Positions 1 to 6,107 of a stretch of 8,123 bases of DNA are shown in pieces. Every line of letters starts with the position of its first letter. The first letter of the stretch is position 1. Below the pieces are notes generated by a model that had not been told where the DNA came from, made no database searches, and saw only the letters and a list, made by a program, of their open reading frames with translations. Origin of the DNA: an uncultured Campylobacter sp. (GTDB lineage: Bacteria; Campylobacterota; Campylobacteria; Campylobacterales; Campylobacteraceae); the NCBI RefSeq assembly GCF_938018035.1, contig NZ_CALIJF010000078.1, positions 1 through 8,123 of the forward strand, given 5' to 3'. A program made the position numbers and the translations under genes.

Positions 1-161
1 TCGCAAAGTAAAATTTTAGACAGAATTCCTGCGGTGAATTGCAGTTAAAATTTTTCCGCACAGAGCCCTGTTTTCCGTATATACGCGGCGCGTCTTCCCT
101 AGCAAAATTCTTTATGTGCGGAGGACGACAGCAAAATTTTCGCGCTTTGTATCCTAAAATC

Positions 162-237
162 GCCATAAAACCGGTGCAAAATCACGGCAAGATCGGCATA
201 AAATCGGTTTAAAATTACGGCAAGATCGGCGTAAAAT
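162..237. repeat. 33-bp tandem repeat, about 2.3 copies
   Basis: Unit one (162-194) and unit two (195-227) agree at 28 of 33 positions by eye, and a third partial unit (228-237) matches 9 of 10. The most conserved part is ACGGCAAGATCGGC, at 184-197 and 217-230. The repeat lies in DNA without a recognisable gene. The period equals that of the tandem repeat inside trpF (6274-6372), though the sequences are not obviously related. Confidence 0.75.
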
Positions 238-427
238 TTATGCGGAGCGCTCAGACGCAAAGAGCGTAAATTTTACTCTGAAAAATCCTTGCGGTAAAAT
301 TTAGCCGCCAAAAGCTCATTCAAAGCCGTCCAAAGCCCGCTAAAAAAGAGGTAAAAGACCAAAAAGCCACCGCCGCAAAATCCTCACGCCAAAATCTGCC
401 CGCAAATTTCTCCCGGTAAAATTGCTT

Positions 428-452
428 TGGATGGGGCGGGATTTGAACTCGC
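428..452 (-). other. tRNA-like T-arm plus acceptor 3' fragment
   Basis: Read on the minus strand, this contains GTTCAAATCCCGC, which fits G53-TTCRANT-C61 of a tRNA T-arm. The T-stem would be GCGAG/CCCGC with one A-C mismatch, followed by seven acceptor bases CCCATCC and a discriminator A. No CCA is encoded. The matching 5' acceptor strand (GGATGGG on the minus strand), D-arm and anticodon arm are not found in the adjoining bases up to about 540, so this is not a working tRNA. It could be a remnant of a tRNA, for example left at an integration site, or a chance likeness. Confidence 0.35.
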
Positions 453-542
453 GGCAAATTTTCCGGGCTAAATTTTACGCAAAAATCCGCATTGGGCCTG
501 CAAAATTTATCGTAAATTTCTCCGGACGAAATTTCTTTGCGT

Positions 543-1274
543 TTATGAAATTTCCAGCACGACCTCCTTTTTTAGCCCGATCTGTTTGATCTCGAGCACG
601 GAAGCGCCGCCCAAACGCAGCGCAAGCACCTCAGCCTCGCTGCAAGCGCCTGCCAGAGCTATTTTGCGCAACACCTTGCCGCGCCAAGCCTTGGCGTAGT
701 GGCTCAGCACCTTGCCGCCTTTTATGAAACTAAAACTCAAATATTCGTGCTTCATCTCATAAAATTTTTCGTAAAATCCCGCGCGCAGATCCACGATGCA
801 CTCATCCGCCAGATACCGATCCAGCGCGGCGGAGAAGCTATCGCGATAAAATTTCGCCACGTCTATGCCGCCAAATTTTTTGCCCTGCTTGAGCTTGTAG
901 TTCGGCAGCGCGTCGCCGCCCAGCACGGGGCCGAAAAGATTTGAAAAAATTATCGTGTTTTGCTCCGCAAACTCCTGCGCTCCGGGGCTTAGCGACGCGT
1001 AGCCTAGGGCGCGATACGCGGTGCCGGTGTAGCGCAAAAGCGCCTTCGCGCAGCCTTTTTCAAAGATATTTTCGCGCAGAGCCACATCCCATTTTTTCAG
1101 CCCGAAAAGCTTGCAAAGCTCCGCCTCGCTTGCTTTATCCACGAAATCCGCATAAGCGCGCAGCATCTGCAGGCGCTTTTCGTAAAGATCTGCAAAGATG
1201 AAATTTCGCTCGCAAATGCGCGAGCCGCCGCCCAGCTCGCTTTTCATCTCGCTTGGGGAAAATAAAATTTTCAT
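543..1274 (-). CDS. yaaA: Peroxide stress protein YaaA (UPF0246/DUF328)
   Basis: A 243-residue cytosolic protein of the YaaA family, which in E. coli limits free iron and protects DNA during hydrogen peroxide stress (family knowledge). The sequence shows the N-terminal signature KILFSPSE (residues 2-9), a RYTGTAYRAL block in the first third, the central IIFSNLFGPV...DALPNYKLKQG block that corresponds to the conserved 'LSGLYG...PYRLEMG' region, then IVDLRAGFYEKFY and HYAKAWRGKVLRKIA towards the C-terminus. Length is close to the E. coli protein (258). The ATG at 1274 is supported by AAGGAG (minus strand, 1285-1280) five bases upstream. The gene stands alone, divergent from trpE. Its conserved coding sequence carries few AAATTT words and no low-complexity insert, unlike its neighbours. 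Confidence 0.93.
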   Translation of the reverse strand: MKILFSPSEMKSELGGGSRICERNFIFADLYEKRLQMLRAYADFVDKASEAELCKLFGLKKWDVALRENIFEKGCAKALLRYTGTAYRALGYASLSPGAQEFAEQNTIIFSNLFGPVLGGDALPNYKLKQGKKFGGIDVAKFYRDSFSAALDRYLADECIVDLRAGFYEKFYEMKHEYLSFSFIKGGKVLSHYAKAWRGKVLRKIALAGACSEAEVLALRLGGASVLEIKQIGLKKEVVLEIS

Positions 1275-1279
1275 ACGCT

Positions 1280-1301
1280 CTCCTTGAATTTCGCCATTTT
1301 A
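1280..1301 (-). promoter_or_regulatory. Putative yaaA -10 box and ribosome binding site
   Basis: On the minus strand TAAAAT (1301-1296) matches the -10 consensus at five of six positions and would place the transcription start near 1289, just before the AAGGAG ribosome binding site (1285-1280). The leader would be about 15 nt. No -35 box is visible, as is usual for Campylobacter sigma-70 promoters. The ribosome binding site is clear; the promoter is a guess from sequence alone. Confidence 0.4.
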
Positions 1302-1369
1302 CTAAAATTTTGCTTGCATTCAAGCCCGCTTAAGCTCGCGCCGCCCGCTCAAATTTAAGCTAAGCAGCG

Positions 1370-1375
1370 TATAAT
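1370..1375 (+). promoter_or_regulatory. Putative trpE promoter, -10 box TATAAT
   Basis: A perfect TATAAT lies 26 bp before the ATG at 1401. No TTGACA-like -35 is present, but upstream DNA has spaced A/T tracts (AAATTTAA at 1351-1358), as expected for Campylobacter promoters. An imperfect dyad GCTTAA (1328-1333) / TTAAGC (1355-1360) lies just upstream and could bind a regulator. Transcription would begin near 1382, leaving about 19 nt of leader. That is too short for a Trp leader peptide or attenuator hairpin. The box covers the upstream ATG at 1374, which argues against that start. Confidence 0.6.
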
Positions 1376-1390
1376 GGCGCTAAAAATTCC

Positions 1391-1395
1391 AAGGA
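1391..1395 (+). promoter_or_regulatory. trpE ribosome binding site fixing the start at 1401
   Basis: AAGGA is followed by five bases (CGAAA) and then ATG at 1401. No purine-rich site precedes the alternative ATG at 1374, so the site decides for the shorter protein. Confidence 0.75.
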
Positions 1396-1400
1396 CGAAA

Positions 1401-3080
1401 ATGCTTTTAGAAGAGCCGCTGTTTTACTACCGCGAAATTTTAAAGACGCATCCGCAAAGCTACCTCGCAGAGGACGACGCTCAGGTCATCATCGGCATCG
1501 ATTGTGATTATTTCGACGGATTTAAGATGAGCTTTGAAGCGCTAAAGATTAAATTTGATGAGGTAAAAAGCGCGAAAGTGGGCGCAAGCGAATTTAAAAA
1601 TGCGAGCTTTGCCGGGCTTTTCGGCGTTTTGGGCTACGACATCGTGCGCGCGTTCGAAAATATCGGCGCGCCGAAGCAGGCGCTGTATGACTTCCCGCCG
1701 TTTTTTTACGCCGATGCCGCAAACTACCTGCACTACGATAAAATCAGCAAAATTTACGATTTTTACGGCAAAGACGCCCAAATTTACGAAAGCCTGCGCG
1801 AGCTTAGTTCTCAAGCCTCGCAGCAAGGCGATGCTGAAGCGGCAGGCGCGCCGCAGAGTGCCGCAAAAGCGGACGCTGCGATAAAAGGCGGCTCAAAATC
1901 GCAAGGCGCGTCTGAGCCAGAGCCTCAAAAAAAAGAGCTTAAATTTAAAATTTTAACCGATCTGGGCGCCGAGGAGTCGCATTTTAGTGCGATGGTCGAG
2001 GCTGCAAAAGAAAAGATAAAAAGCGGCGACGTGTTTCAGGTCGTGCTGGGCGAAATTTTAGAAGTCGGCACGAATCTGGGCAGCCTGGAGTTTTACGAGC
2101 GACTCAAAAAGAACAATCCGAGTCCCTATATGTTTCACTTCCCGACGCCGTACGGTTGCGTCGCGGGCTCCAGCCCCGAGCTGATCATGGAGATCAAAAA
2201 GGACGAAATTTTTGTAGCTCCCATCGCAGGCACCCGCAGCAGAGGCGCGAATGCCGAGGCCGACGCGGCGCTTGAGCGCGAGCTTTTAAACGACGAAAAG
2301 GAGCTTGCGGAGCATCGGATGCTGATCGATCTAGCTCGCAACGACATCGGCAAATTCGCCGCGCCCGCCTCGGTGCGGGTGCAAAACGCGATGCGCGTCG
2401 TGCGCTACGAAAGCGTGATGCACATCGTAAGCGAGGTTTACGGCAATAAGCCGCGCGGGGTAAGCGCGTTTGAGGTACTCGGCACTATCTTTCCTGCGGG
2501 CACGCTAAGCGGCAGCCCGAAGATTCGCGCAATGCAGATCATAAACGAGCTGGAGCGTTACGAGCGCGGCATCTACGGCGGCGGAATCGGATTTTGGCGC
2601 TTTAACGGCGACGTGATGCAGGCGATCTTGATTCGCTCGGCGATCTTCGTAAATCGCGACGCGCAAAATTCCTGCTCGCAGGAGAACTCTAAGCAAAATT
2701 CAAATTTAAGCTCTGTTTGCGGCGAGGAGAAGTCCGAAGCGACGAAGCTTTGCGATTTCGCAGCGCAAAAGGGCGGCGGCGAGGCGCAAAATTTACCGGC
2801 TCGCGCAAGCAAACGCGACGCGACATTAAATTTAAAAGCTCGCGCAGGCGGCGGGGCGCTAAATTTAGAAAGCGAGCCGAGCTTTAGCCGCGCGATGCGG
2901 TTTGAAGCTGCCAAATTTAGCGCGGAGAATTTCGGCTGCGAAGGGCTAAACAATCTCGTATTTATCGGAGCGGGCGCAGGTATCGTTTACGACAGCTCGC
3001 CAAAGAGCGAATACGCAGAGATCTGCAAAAAGCGCAAAAGCCCGCTCAAGGCGATCGAGGAGCTATGCGAGGAAGCTTAG
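1401..3080 (+). CDS. trpE: Anthranilate synthase component I, with two inserts
   Basis: TrpE converts chorismate to anthranilate, using ammonia delivered by the TrpG half of the next gene. Counting from ATG 1401 (559 residues), the chorismate-binding core shows PIAGTRSRG (274-282), ELAEHRMLIDLARNDIG (301-317), FPAGTLSGSPKIRAM (364-378), GGGIGFW (393-399) and AGAGIVYDSSPKSEYAE (524-540). The Ala of PIAGT, where aminodeoxychorismate synthase PabB usually has a catalytic Lys (PIKGT), favours TrpE over PabB. Two low-complexity stretches (about residues 135-178 and 420-517) interrupt the protein; without them it would be about 415 residues. An in-frame ATG at 1374 would add nine residues but overlaps the TATAAT box and lacks a ribosome binding site. 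Unusually, the partner gene follows only after 291 bp. Confidence 0.95.
   Translation: MLLEEPLFYYREILKTHPQSYLAEDDAQVIIGIDCDYFDGFKMSFEALKIKFDEVKSAKVGASEFKNASFAGLFGVLGYDIVRAFENIGAPKQALYDFPPFFYADAANYLHYDKISKIYDFYGKDAQIYESLRELSSQASQQGDAEAAGAPQSAAKADAAIKGGSKSQGASEPEPQKKELKFKILTDLGAEESHFSAMVEAAKEKIKSGDVFQVVLGEILEVGTNLGSLEFYERLKKNNPSPYMFHFPTPYGCVAGSSPELIMEIKKDEIFVAPIAGTRSRGANAEADAALERELLNDEKELAEHRMLIDLARNDIGKFAAPASVRVQNAMRVVRYESVMHIVSEVYGNKPRGVSAFEVLGTIFPAGTLSGSPKIRAMQIINELERYERGIYGGGIGFWRFNGDVMQAILIRSAIFVNRDAQNSCSQENSKQNSNLSSVCGEEKSEATKLCDFAAQKGGGEAQNLPARASKRDATLNLKARAGGGALNLESEPSFSRAMRFEAAKFSAENFGCEGLNNLVFIGAGAGIVYDSSPKSEYAEICKKRKSPLKAIEELCEEA
1803..1934 (+). other. Ala/Ser/Gln-rich linker insert in TrpE
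   Basis: About 44 codons between the N-terminal domain (ending ...YESLRE) and the start of the chorismate-binding domain (KELKFKIL...) encode mainly Ala, Ser, Gln, Gly, Lys and Glu with hardly any hydrophobic residues. It is probably a disordered linker at a domain boundary. It contains no RAATTY word until its very end, unlike the second TrpE insert. Confidence 0.6.
2658..2951 (+). other. Low-complexity insert of about 98 codons in TrpE
   Basis: The conserved strand AILIRSAIFVNRD breaks off here and the core resumes with NLVFIGAGAGIVYDSS. In ordinary TrpE proteins these two strands are joined by a short turn, so the stretch is an insertion. It is polar, rich in Ser, Ala, Glu, Gly and Asn, and holds internal echoes: GGG at residues 458-460 and 483-485, each followed within a few residues by NL, and LPARA / LKARA. 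It carries eight RAATTY words in about 290 bp. The frame stays open, so the protein is probably made with a disordered loop. Confidence 0.65.
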
Positions 3081-3150
3081 ACGCTTTAAATTTAGCTAGC
3101 CGAGTGCACCGCTTTTAGGCGCGAGTTTGATTCGGCTAAATTTAAAGCGT
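3081..3150 (+). repeat. 16-bp perfect inverted repeat directly after trpE stop
   Basis: The arms ACGCTTTAAATTTAGC (3081-3096) and GCTAAATTTAAAGCGT (3135-3150) are perfect complements around a 38-nt loop, starting at the base after the trpE stop codon. A second, overlapping pairing exists: TAGCCGA (3097-3103) with TCGGCTA (3132-3138), which would use part of the right arm. There is no run of T after the stem, so it is not a standard intrinsic terminator. It may protect the trpE message end, slow or partly stop transcription, or bind a protein as DNA. Confidence 0.7.
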
Positions 3151-3251
3151 ATCGCTGCTAGGATGTTAAATTCAACGGCGAGCTTCATTCGGCGCCGCAA
3201 AGCAGCGTAACGTCGCAGCTGGTGTAGTAATGCCGCAGCCGCGGGCGGAAT

Positions 3252-3321
3252 TTTAAATTTAGCTCGCAAGCGGCGTTAAAGTGGCATCGGATTTGTCCGC
3301 CGCAAAGCGGTTAAATTTAAA
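3252..3321 (+). repeat. Second inverted repeat in the trpE-trpGD gap
   Basis: Outer arms TTTAAATTTA (3252-3261) and TAAATTTAAA (3312-3321) and inner arms GCGGCG (3270-3275) and CGCCGC (3298-3303) form a broken stem. Its total length, 70 bp, equals that of the first inverted repeat at 3081-3150, and both left arms share TTTAAATTTAGCT (3085-3097 and 3252-3264). Its right arm ends six bases before the putative -10 box at 3328, so it could act as an operator for trpGD. Confidence 0.6.
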
Positions 3322-3327
3322 CTGTAT

Positions 3328-3364
3328 TAGAATTTTAAAGAGGCGCAAATGCCCTAAAAAAGGA
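3328..3364 (+). promoter_or_regulatory. Putative trpGD -10 box and ribosome binding site
   Basis: TAGAAT (3328-3333) matches the -10 consensus at five of six positions and would start transcription near 3340. AAGGA (3360-3364), inside an A-rich run, lies seven bases before the TTG at 3372 and sixteen before the next ATG at 3381, so it selects TTG as start. The ribosome binding site is well supported; the promoter is only possible. Rho-independent signals between trpE and trpGD are not evident, so read-through from trpE also remains possible. Confidence 0.45.
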
Positions 3365-3371
3365 TAAAATT

Positions 3372-4985
3372 TTGATTTTAATGATAGATAATTACGACAG
3401 CTTCGTTTTTAATATTTATCAATACATTTTGGAGCTAAGCGACGAGGAGGTGCGCTATTTCCGCAACGATGAGATAACGCTGCAGCAGGTGCGCGAGCTT
3501 GCCCCATCGCACATAATCCTAAGCCCGGGACCAAATCATCCAAAAGACAGCAGCGTCTGCCTGGATATTTTGCGCGCGGATTTGGACGTGCCGATTTTGG
3601 GCGTGTGCCTTGGGCATCAGGCGATCGGATACGCGGCTGGTGCGGAGATAAAGCAGCTGGAGGTGCCGCTACACGGCAAGAGCTCGACGATCGAAATTTT
3701 TAGTGACGGCGTACTTTTTAGCGGGCTGCCGCGTAAATTTGAAGTGATGCGCTACCACTCGCTTTATGTGGATGAAGCTACGCTGCCGCGCGAGTTTGAA
3801 ATTTTAGCAAAGAGCGAAAACGACGGCATTATAATGGCGATGAAGCACCGAAGTAAGCCTGTTTTCGGCATTCAATTTCATCCCGAGAGCTTTTTTACCC
3901 AATACGGCAAAAAGATCATCGAAAATTTCATCAATTACGGCAAAAAGATAATTTTAAAGGAGAAACTCGTGGTAAATTTCGCCCCGTTTATGTTGAAGCT
4001 ACAAAAGGGCTTCCCGCTAGATAGCGACGATTACGCCGTCATTTGTAAGGCGCTTTACGAGCAGGATTACGACATCGTGCAGCTTGCGGGGCTGCTCGTG
4101 CTGATCAGCGAAAAATCGCTCTACCCAAGCAGCCTCACGGCGCTCGTGCGCAGTATCTTAAAATACTCGATCACCTACGACGATCCGAGCCCGATGTTTG
4201 ACATCGTAGGTACGGGCGGCGATAGGCTAAAGACGATCAATATCTCCACGACCGTGGCCTTTATCGCGGCAAGCTTCGGCGTGCGCGTCGCCAAGCACGG
4301 CAACCGCGCGATTACCAGCAGATCGGGTAGTTCCGATGCGCTCGATGCTTTGGGCGTGCCGCTACTTAGCGATTTGACGCAGATCAGAGCGCTGCTAGAT
4401 CGCACCGGGCTGGCGTTTTTTCACGCGCCGTTTTTTCACAAAATCACTGCCGAGGTCAAAGAGGTGCGTAACCGCCTAAAAATCGGCACCGTCTTTAATA
4501 TAATGGGACCGCTTCTAAATCCAAATTTAAGCCTCAGCAATCAGATCGTGGGCAATTATCTGGAGGAAGTAAATGGGCTCATCGCCGAAACGCTGATGAT
4601 TTTGGGGCGCAAGCACGCTCTGGTGGTGCACGGCATGGACGGTATGGACGAGATCAGCCTGTGCGACGAAACGCTAATCCACGAGGTCAAGGACGGCAAA
4701 ATTTTAGAATACCGCGTAAATCCCGAGCAGTTTGGCTTTAAACGCGCATTTCACGGCGATATAGAAGGCGGCGACGGCGAGGCTAACGCCGAAACTTTAA
4801 AGCAAATTTTAAAAGGCGAGCTTAGCGGGCCGAAATTTGACATCGTCGTGCTAAACGCGATGTTTGCGCTATACTGCGCCGATGTCGTATCAAGCCCTGC
4901 GGAGGCTAAGCCGCTCATTTTAGAGGCGATCAGATCGGGCAAAACGTGGGAATTTTACGAAAACTACGTAGGGGCGAGAGCTTAG
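3372..4985 (+). CDS. trpGD: Anthranilate synthase glutaminase / phosphoribosyltransferase fusion TrpGD
   Basis: A 537-residue fusion. Residues 1-192 are a class I glutamine amidotransferase (TrpG): MILMIDNYDSFV start, oxyanion region LSPGPNHPKD (50-59), nucleophile Cys79 in GVCLGHQ, and His170 and Glu172 in FHPES. It supplies ammonia to TrpE. Residues from about 203 are TrpD, which joins anthranilate to PRPP: GTGGD (280-284), KHGNR (309-312 region), SGSSDALDALG (318-328) and the conserved HKITAEVKEVRNRLKIGTVFNIMGP region (356-380). Both catalytic halves look complete. The start is TTG, favoured by AAGGA seven bases upstream and by the usual TrpG N-terminus. It has no low-complexity insert. 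Its stop codon directly abuts the next start codon. The gene is often named trpD in Campylobacter. Confidence 0.96.
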   Translation: MILMIDNYDSFVFNIYQYILELSDEEVRYFRNDEITLQQVRELAPSHIILSPGPNHPKDSSVCLDILRADLDVPILGVCLGHQAIGYAAGAEIKQLEVPLHGKSSTIEIFSDGVLFSGLPRKFEVMRYHSLYVDEATLPREFEILAKSENDGIIMAMKHRSKPVFGIQFHPESFFTQYGKKIIENFINYGKKIILKEKLVVNFAPFMLKLQKGFPLDSDDYAVICKALYEQDYDIVQLAGLLVLISEKSLYPSSLTALVRSILKYSITYDDPSPMFDIVGTGGDRLKTINISTTVAFIAASFGVRVAKHGNRAITSRSGSSDALDALGVPLLSDLTQIRALLDRTGLAFFHAPFFHKITAEVKEVRNRLKIGTVFNIMGPLLNPNLSLSNQIVGNYLEEVNGLIAETLMILGRKHALVVHGMDGMDEISLCDETLIHEVKDGKILEYRVNPEQFGFKRAFHGDIEGGDGEANAETLKQILKGELSGPKFDIVVLNAMFALYCADVVSSPAEAKPLILEAIRSGKTWEFYENYVGARA

Positions 4986-6107
4986 ATGGCTAGCGGCGAA
5001 AAGAGGGAGTTTTTAAGCGAGCAGCTCATCAGCTATCTGGGCAACAAGCGCTCGCTGCTAGCGCCGATAGAGCGTGCGATCTGCGAGATTAAGGCGGAGC
5101 TTGGGCAGGGCAAGATCAGCTTCGCGGACGTCTTTAGCGGCAGCGGCATCGTCGCGCGACTGGCCAAAGCGCACTCAAATCTCGTGATCGCAAACGATCT
5201 GGAGGGCTACTCGCGCGCGATAAACTCCTGCTATCTTTCAAATTTTAGCGACGAGCTGTGGCGAGACTTGAGCGAGCTGCACGCTGAAATTTTAAGAAAT
5301 TTTACGCCGAAGGAGAGCTTTTTTAGCGAGCTGTACGCGCCGAAAGACGATGAGGATATTAAGGCGGGCGAGCGCGCCTTTTACACGCGCCGAAACGCCC
5401 TGATTTTGGGCGGGCTTTGCGAGCAGATCGGTAAAATCCCGCAAAAATTTCGCGATTTTTTCACCGCGCCGCTGCTTAGCGAGGCGAGCATCCACTCAAA
5501 CACGGGCGGCGTTTTTAAGGGCTTTTACAAGGACAAAGCGGGCGTGGGCAAGTTCGGCGGCAGCGGCGAAAACGCGCTAGCTCGCATAATGGGCGAAATT
5601 TCCCTGCGCCTACCGGTGCTTTCAAATTTCGCCTGCGAAAGCGCGGTCTTTCAAGAGGATGCCGCGCGCTTTGCACAGAGCGCGCGCGAGCGCTTTTCGC
5701 AGCTTGACGTCGCGTATTTTGATCCCCCTTACAATCAGCACCCCTACGGCTCGAACTATTTTATGCTAAATTTGATCACGGATTTTATAAACGAGGGCAA
5801 GAGCCCAAATGCTGCGAGGCTTAGCAGAGTTTCTGGGATCCCCGCAGACTGGAACCGCTCGGCGTATAATAAAAAATCAAGCGCTGCGGAGGAATTTTTC
5901 GCGCTGCTGGCGGAATTTCCGGCGAAATTTTTAATAATCTCTTTTAATTCCGAGGGCTTCATCTCGAAGGCGGAATTTTTAAAAAATCTCGCGCACATCG
6001 GCTCCGTGCGCACGATAGAGATCCGCTATCCGACCTACCGCGCGAGCAGAAATTTAAACGCGCGCGAGCTTTACGTGACGGAATTTTTATATGTCGTGCG
6101 AAAGTAA
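4986..6107 (+). CDS. D12-class DNA N6-adenine methyltransferase
   Basis: A 373-residue protein of the D12 (Dam-like, PF02086) family, which moves a methyl group from S-adenosylmethionine to adenine in a short DNA site. Visible in the expected order are motif X (SYLGNKRSLL, 16-25), the AdoMet-binding motif I (DVFSGSG, 48-54), an acidic motif II (ANDLEG, 69-74) and the catalytic motif IV DPPY (246-249), followed by HPYGSNYFMLN. All key residues are present. No restriction endonuclease gene is adjacent, so it may be an orphan enzyme. ATG follows the trpGD stop with no gap, and trpF starts inside its last 17 bp, which implies co-translation with the tryptophan genes, although it has no role in that pathway. 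The target site cannot be read from sequence. The abundance of RAATTY here, and the C. jejuni RAATTY enzyme CtsM, make that site a candidate only. Confidence 0.9.
   Translation: MASGEKREFLSEQLISYLGNKRSLLAPIERAICEIKAELGQGKISFADVFSGSGIVARLAKAHSNLVIANDLEGYSRAINSCYLSNFSDELWRDLSELHAEILRNFTPKESFFSELYAPKDDEDIKAGERAFYTRRNALILGGLCEQIGKIPQKFRDFFTAPLLSEASIHSNTGGVFKGFYKDKAGVGKFGGSGENALARIMGEISLRLPVLSNFACESAVFQEDAARFAQSARERFSQLDVAYFDPPYNQHPYGSNYFMLNLITDFINEGKSPNAARLSRVSGIPADWNRSAYNKKSSAAEEFFALLAEFPAKFLIISFNSEGFISKAEFLKNLAHIGSVRTIEIRYPTYRASRNLNARELYVTEFLYVVRK

Larger units (their letters stand above)
1..542. other. Non-coding region downstream of yaaA
   Basis: No convincing gene is seen on either strand in this 542-bp stretch. 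It is composed of A/T words (AAAATT, AAATTT) alternating with GC-rich bits and contains about 14 RAATTY hexamers, a density much higher than in the conserved coding parts of the window. It holds a 33-bp tandem repeat (162-237), a small palindrome GAGCGCTC (245-252) and a tRNA-like 3' fragment on the minus strand (428-452). I see no clear intrinsic terminator for yaaA, whose stop codon lies at 543-545. It may be decayed or intergenic DNA. Confidence 0.6.

Noticed and set aside
162..237. CRISPR array
   Set aside because: The repeats are directly tandem with no spacers, only about 2.3 units and mismatched; no cas genes in the window.
1328..1360. Trp leader peptide or attenuator before trpE
   Set aside because: No short frame with Trp codons and the likely transcript start at about 1382 leaves only about 19 nt of leader.
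2573..2953. 126-codon minus-strand frame opposite the TrpE insert
   Set aside because: Biased composition, no start signal and lies over conserved TrpE codons on the other strand. Absence of stops follows from the insert's composition.
1374..3080. trpE product as PabB (aminodeoxychorismate synthase)
   Set aside because: PIAGT has Ala where PabB has Lys, and the gene sits with trpGD and trpF.
3081..3150. Intrinsic terminator after trpE
   Set aside because: The stem is long but AT-rich at its core, the loop is 38 nt and no T-run follows; I keep it as an inverted repeat of unknown role.
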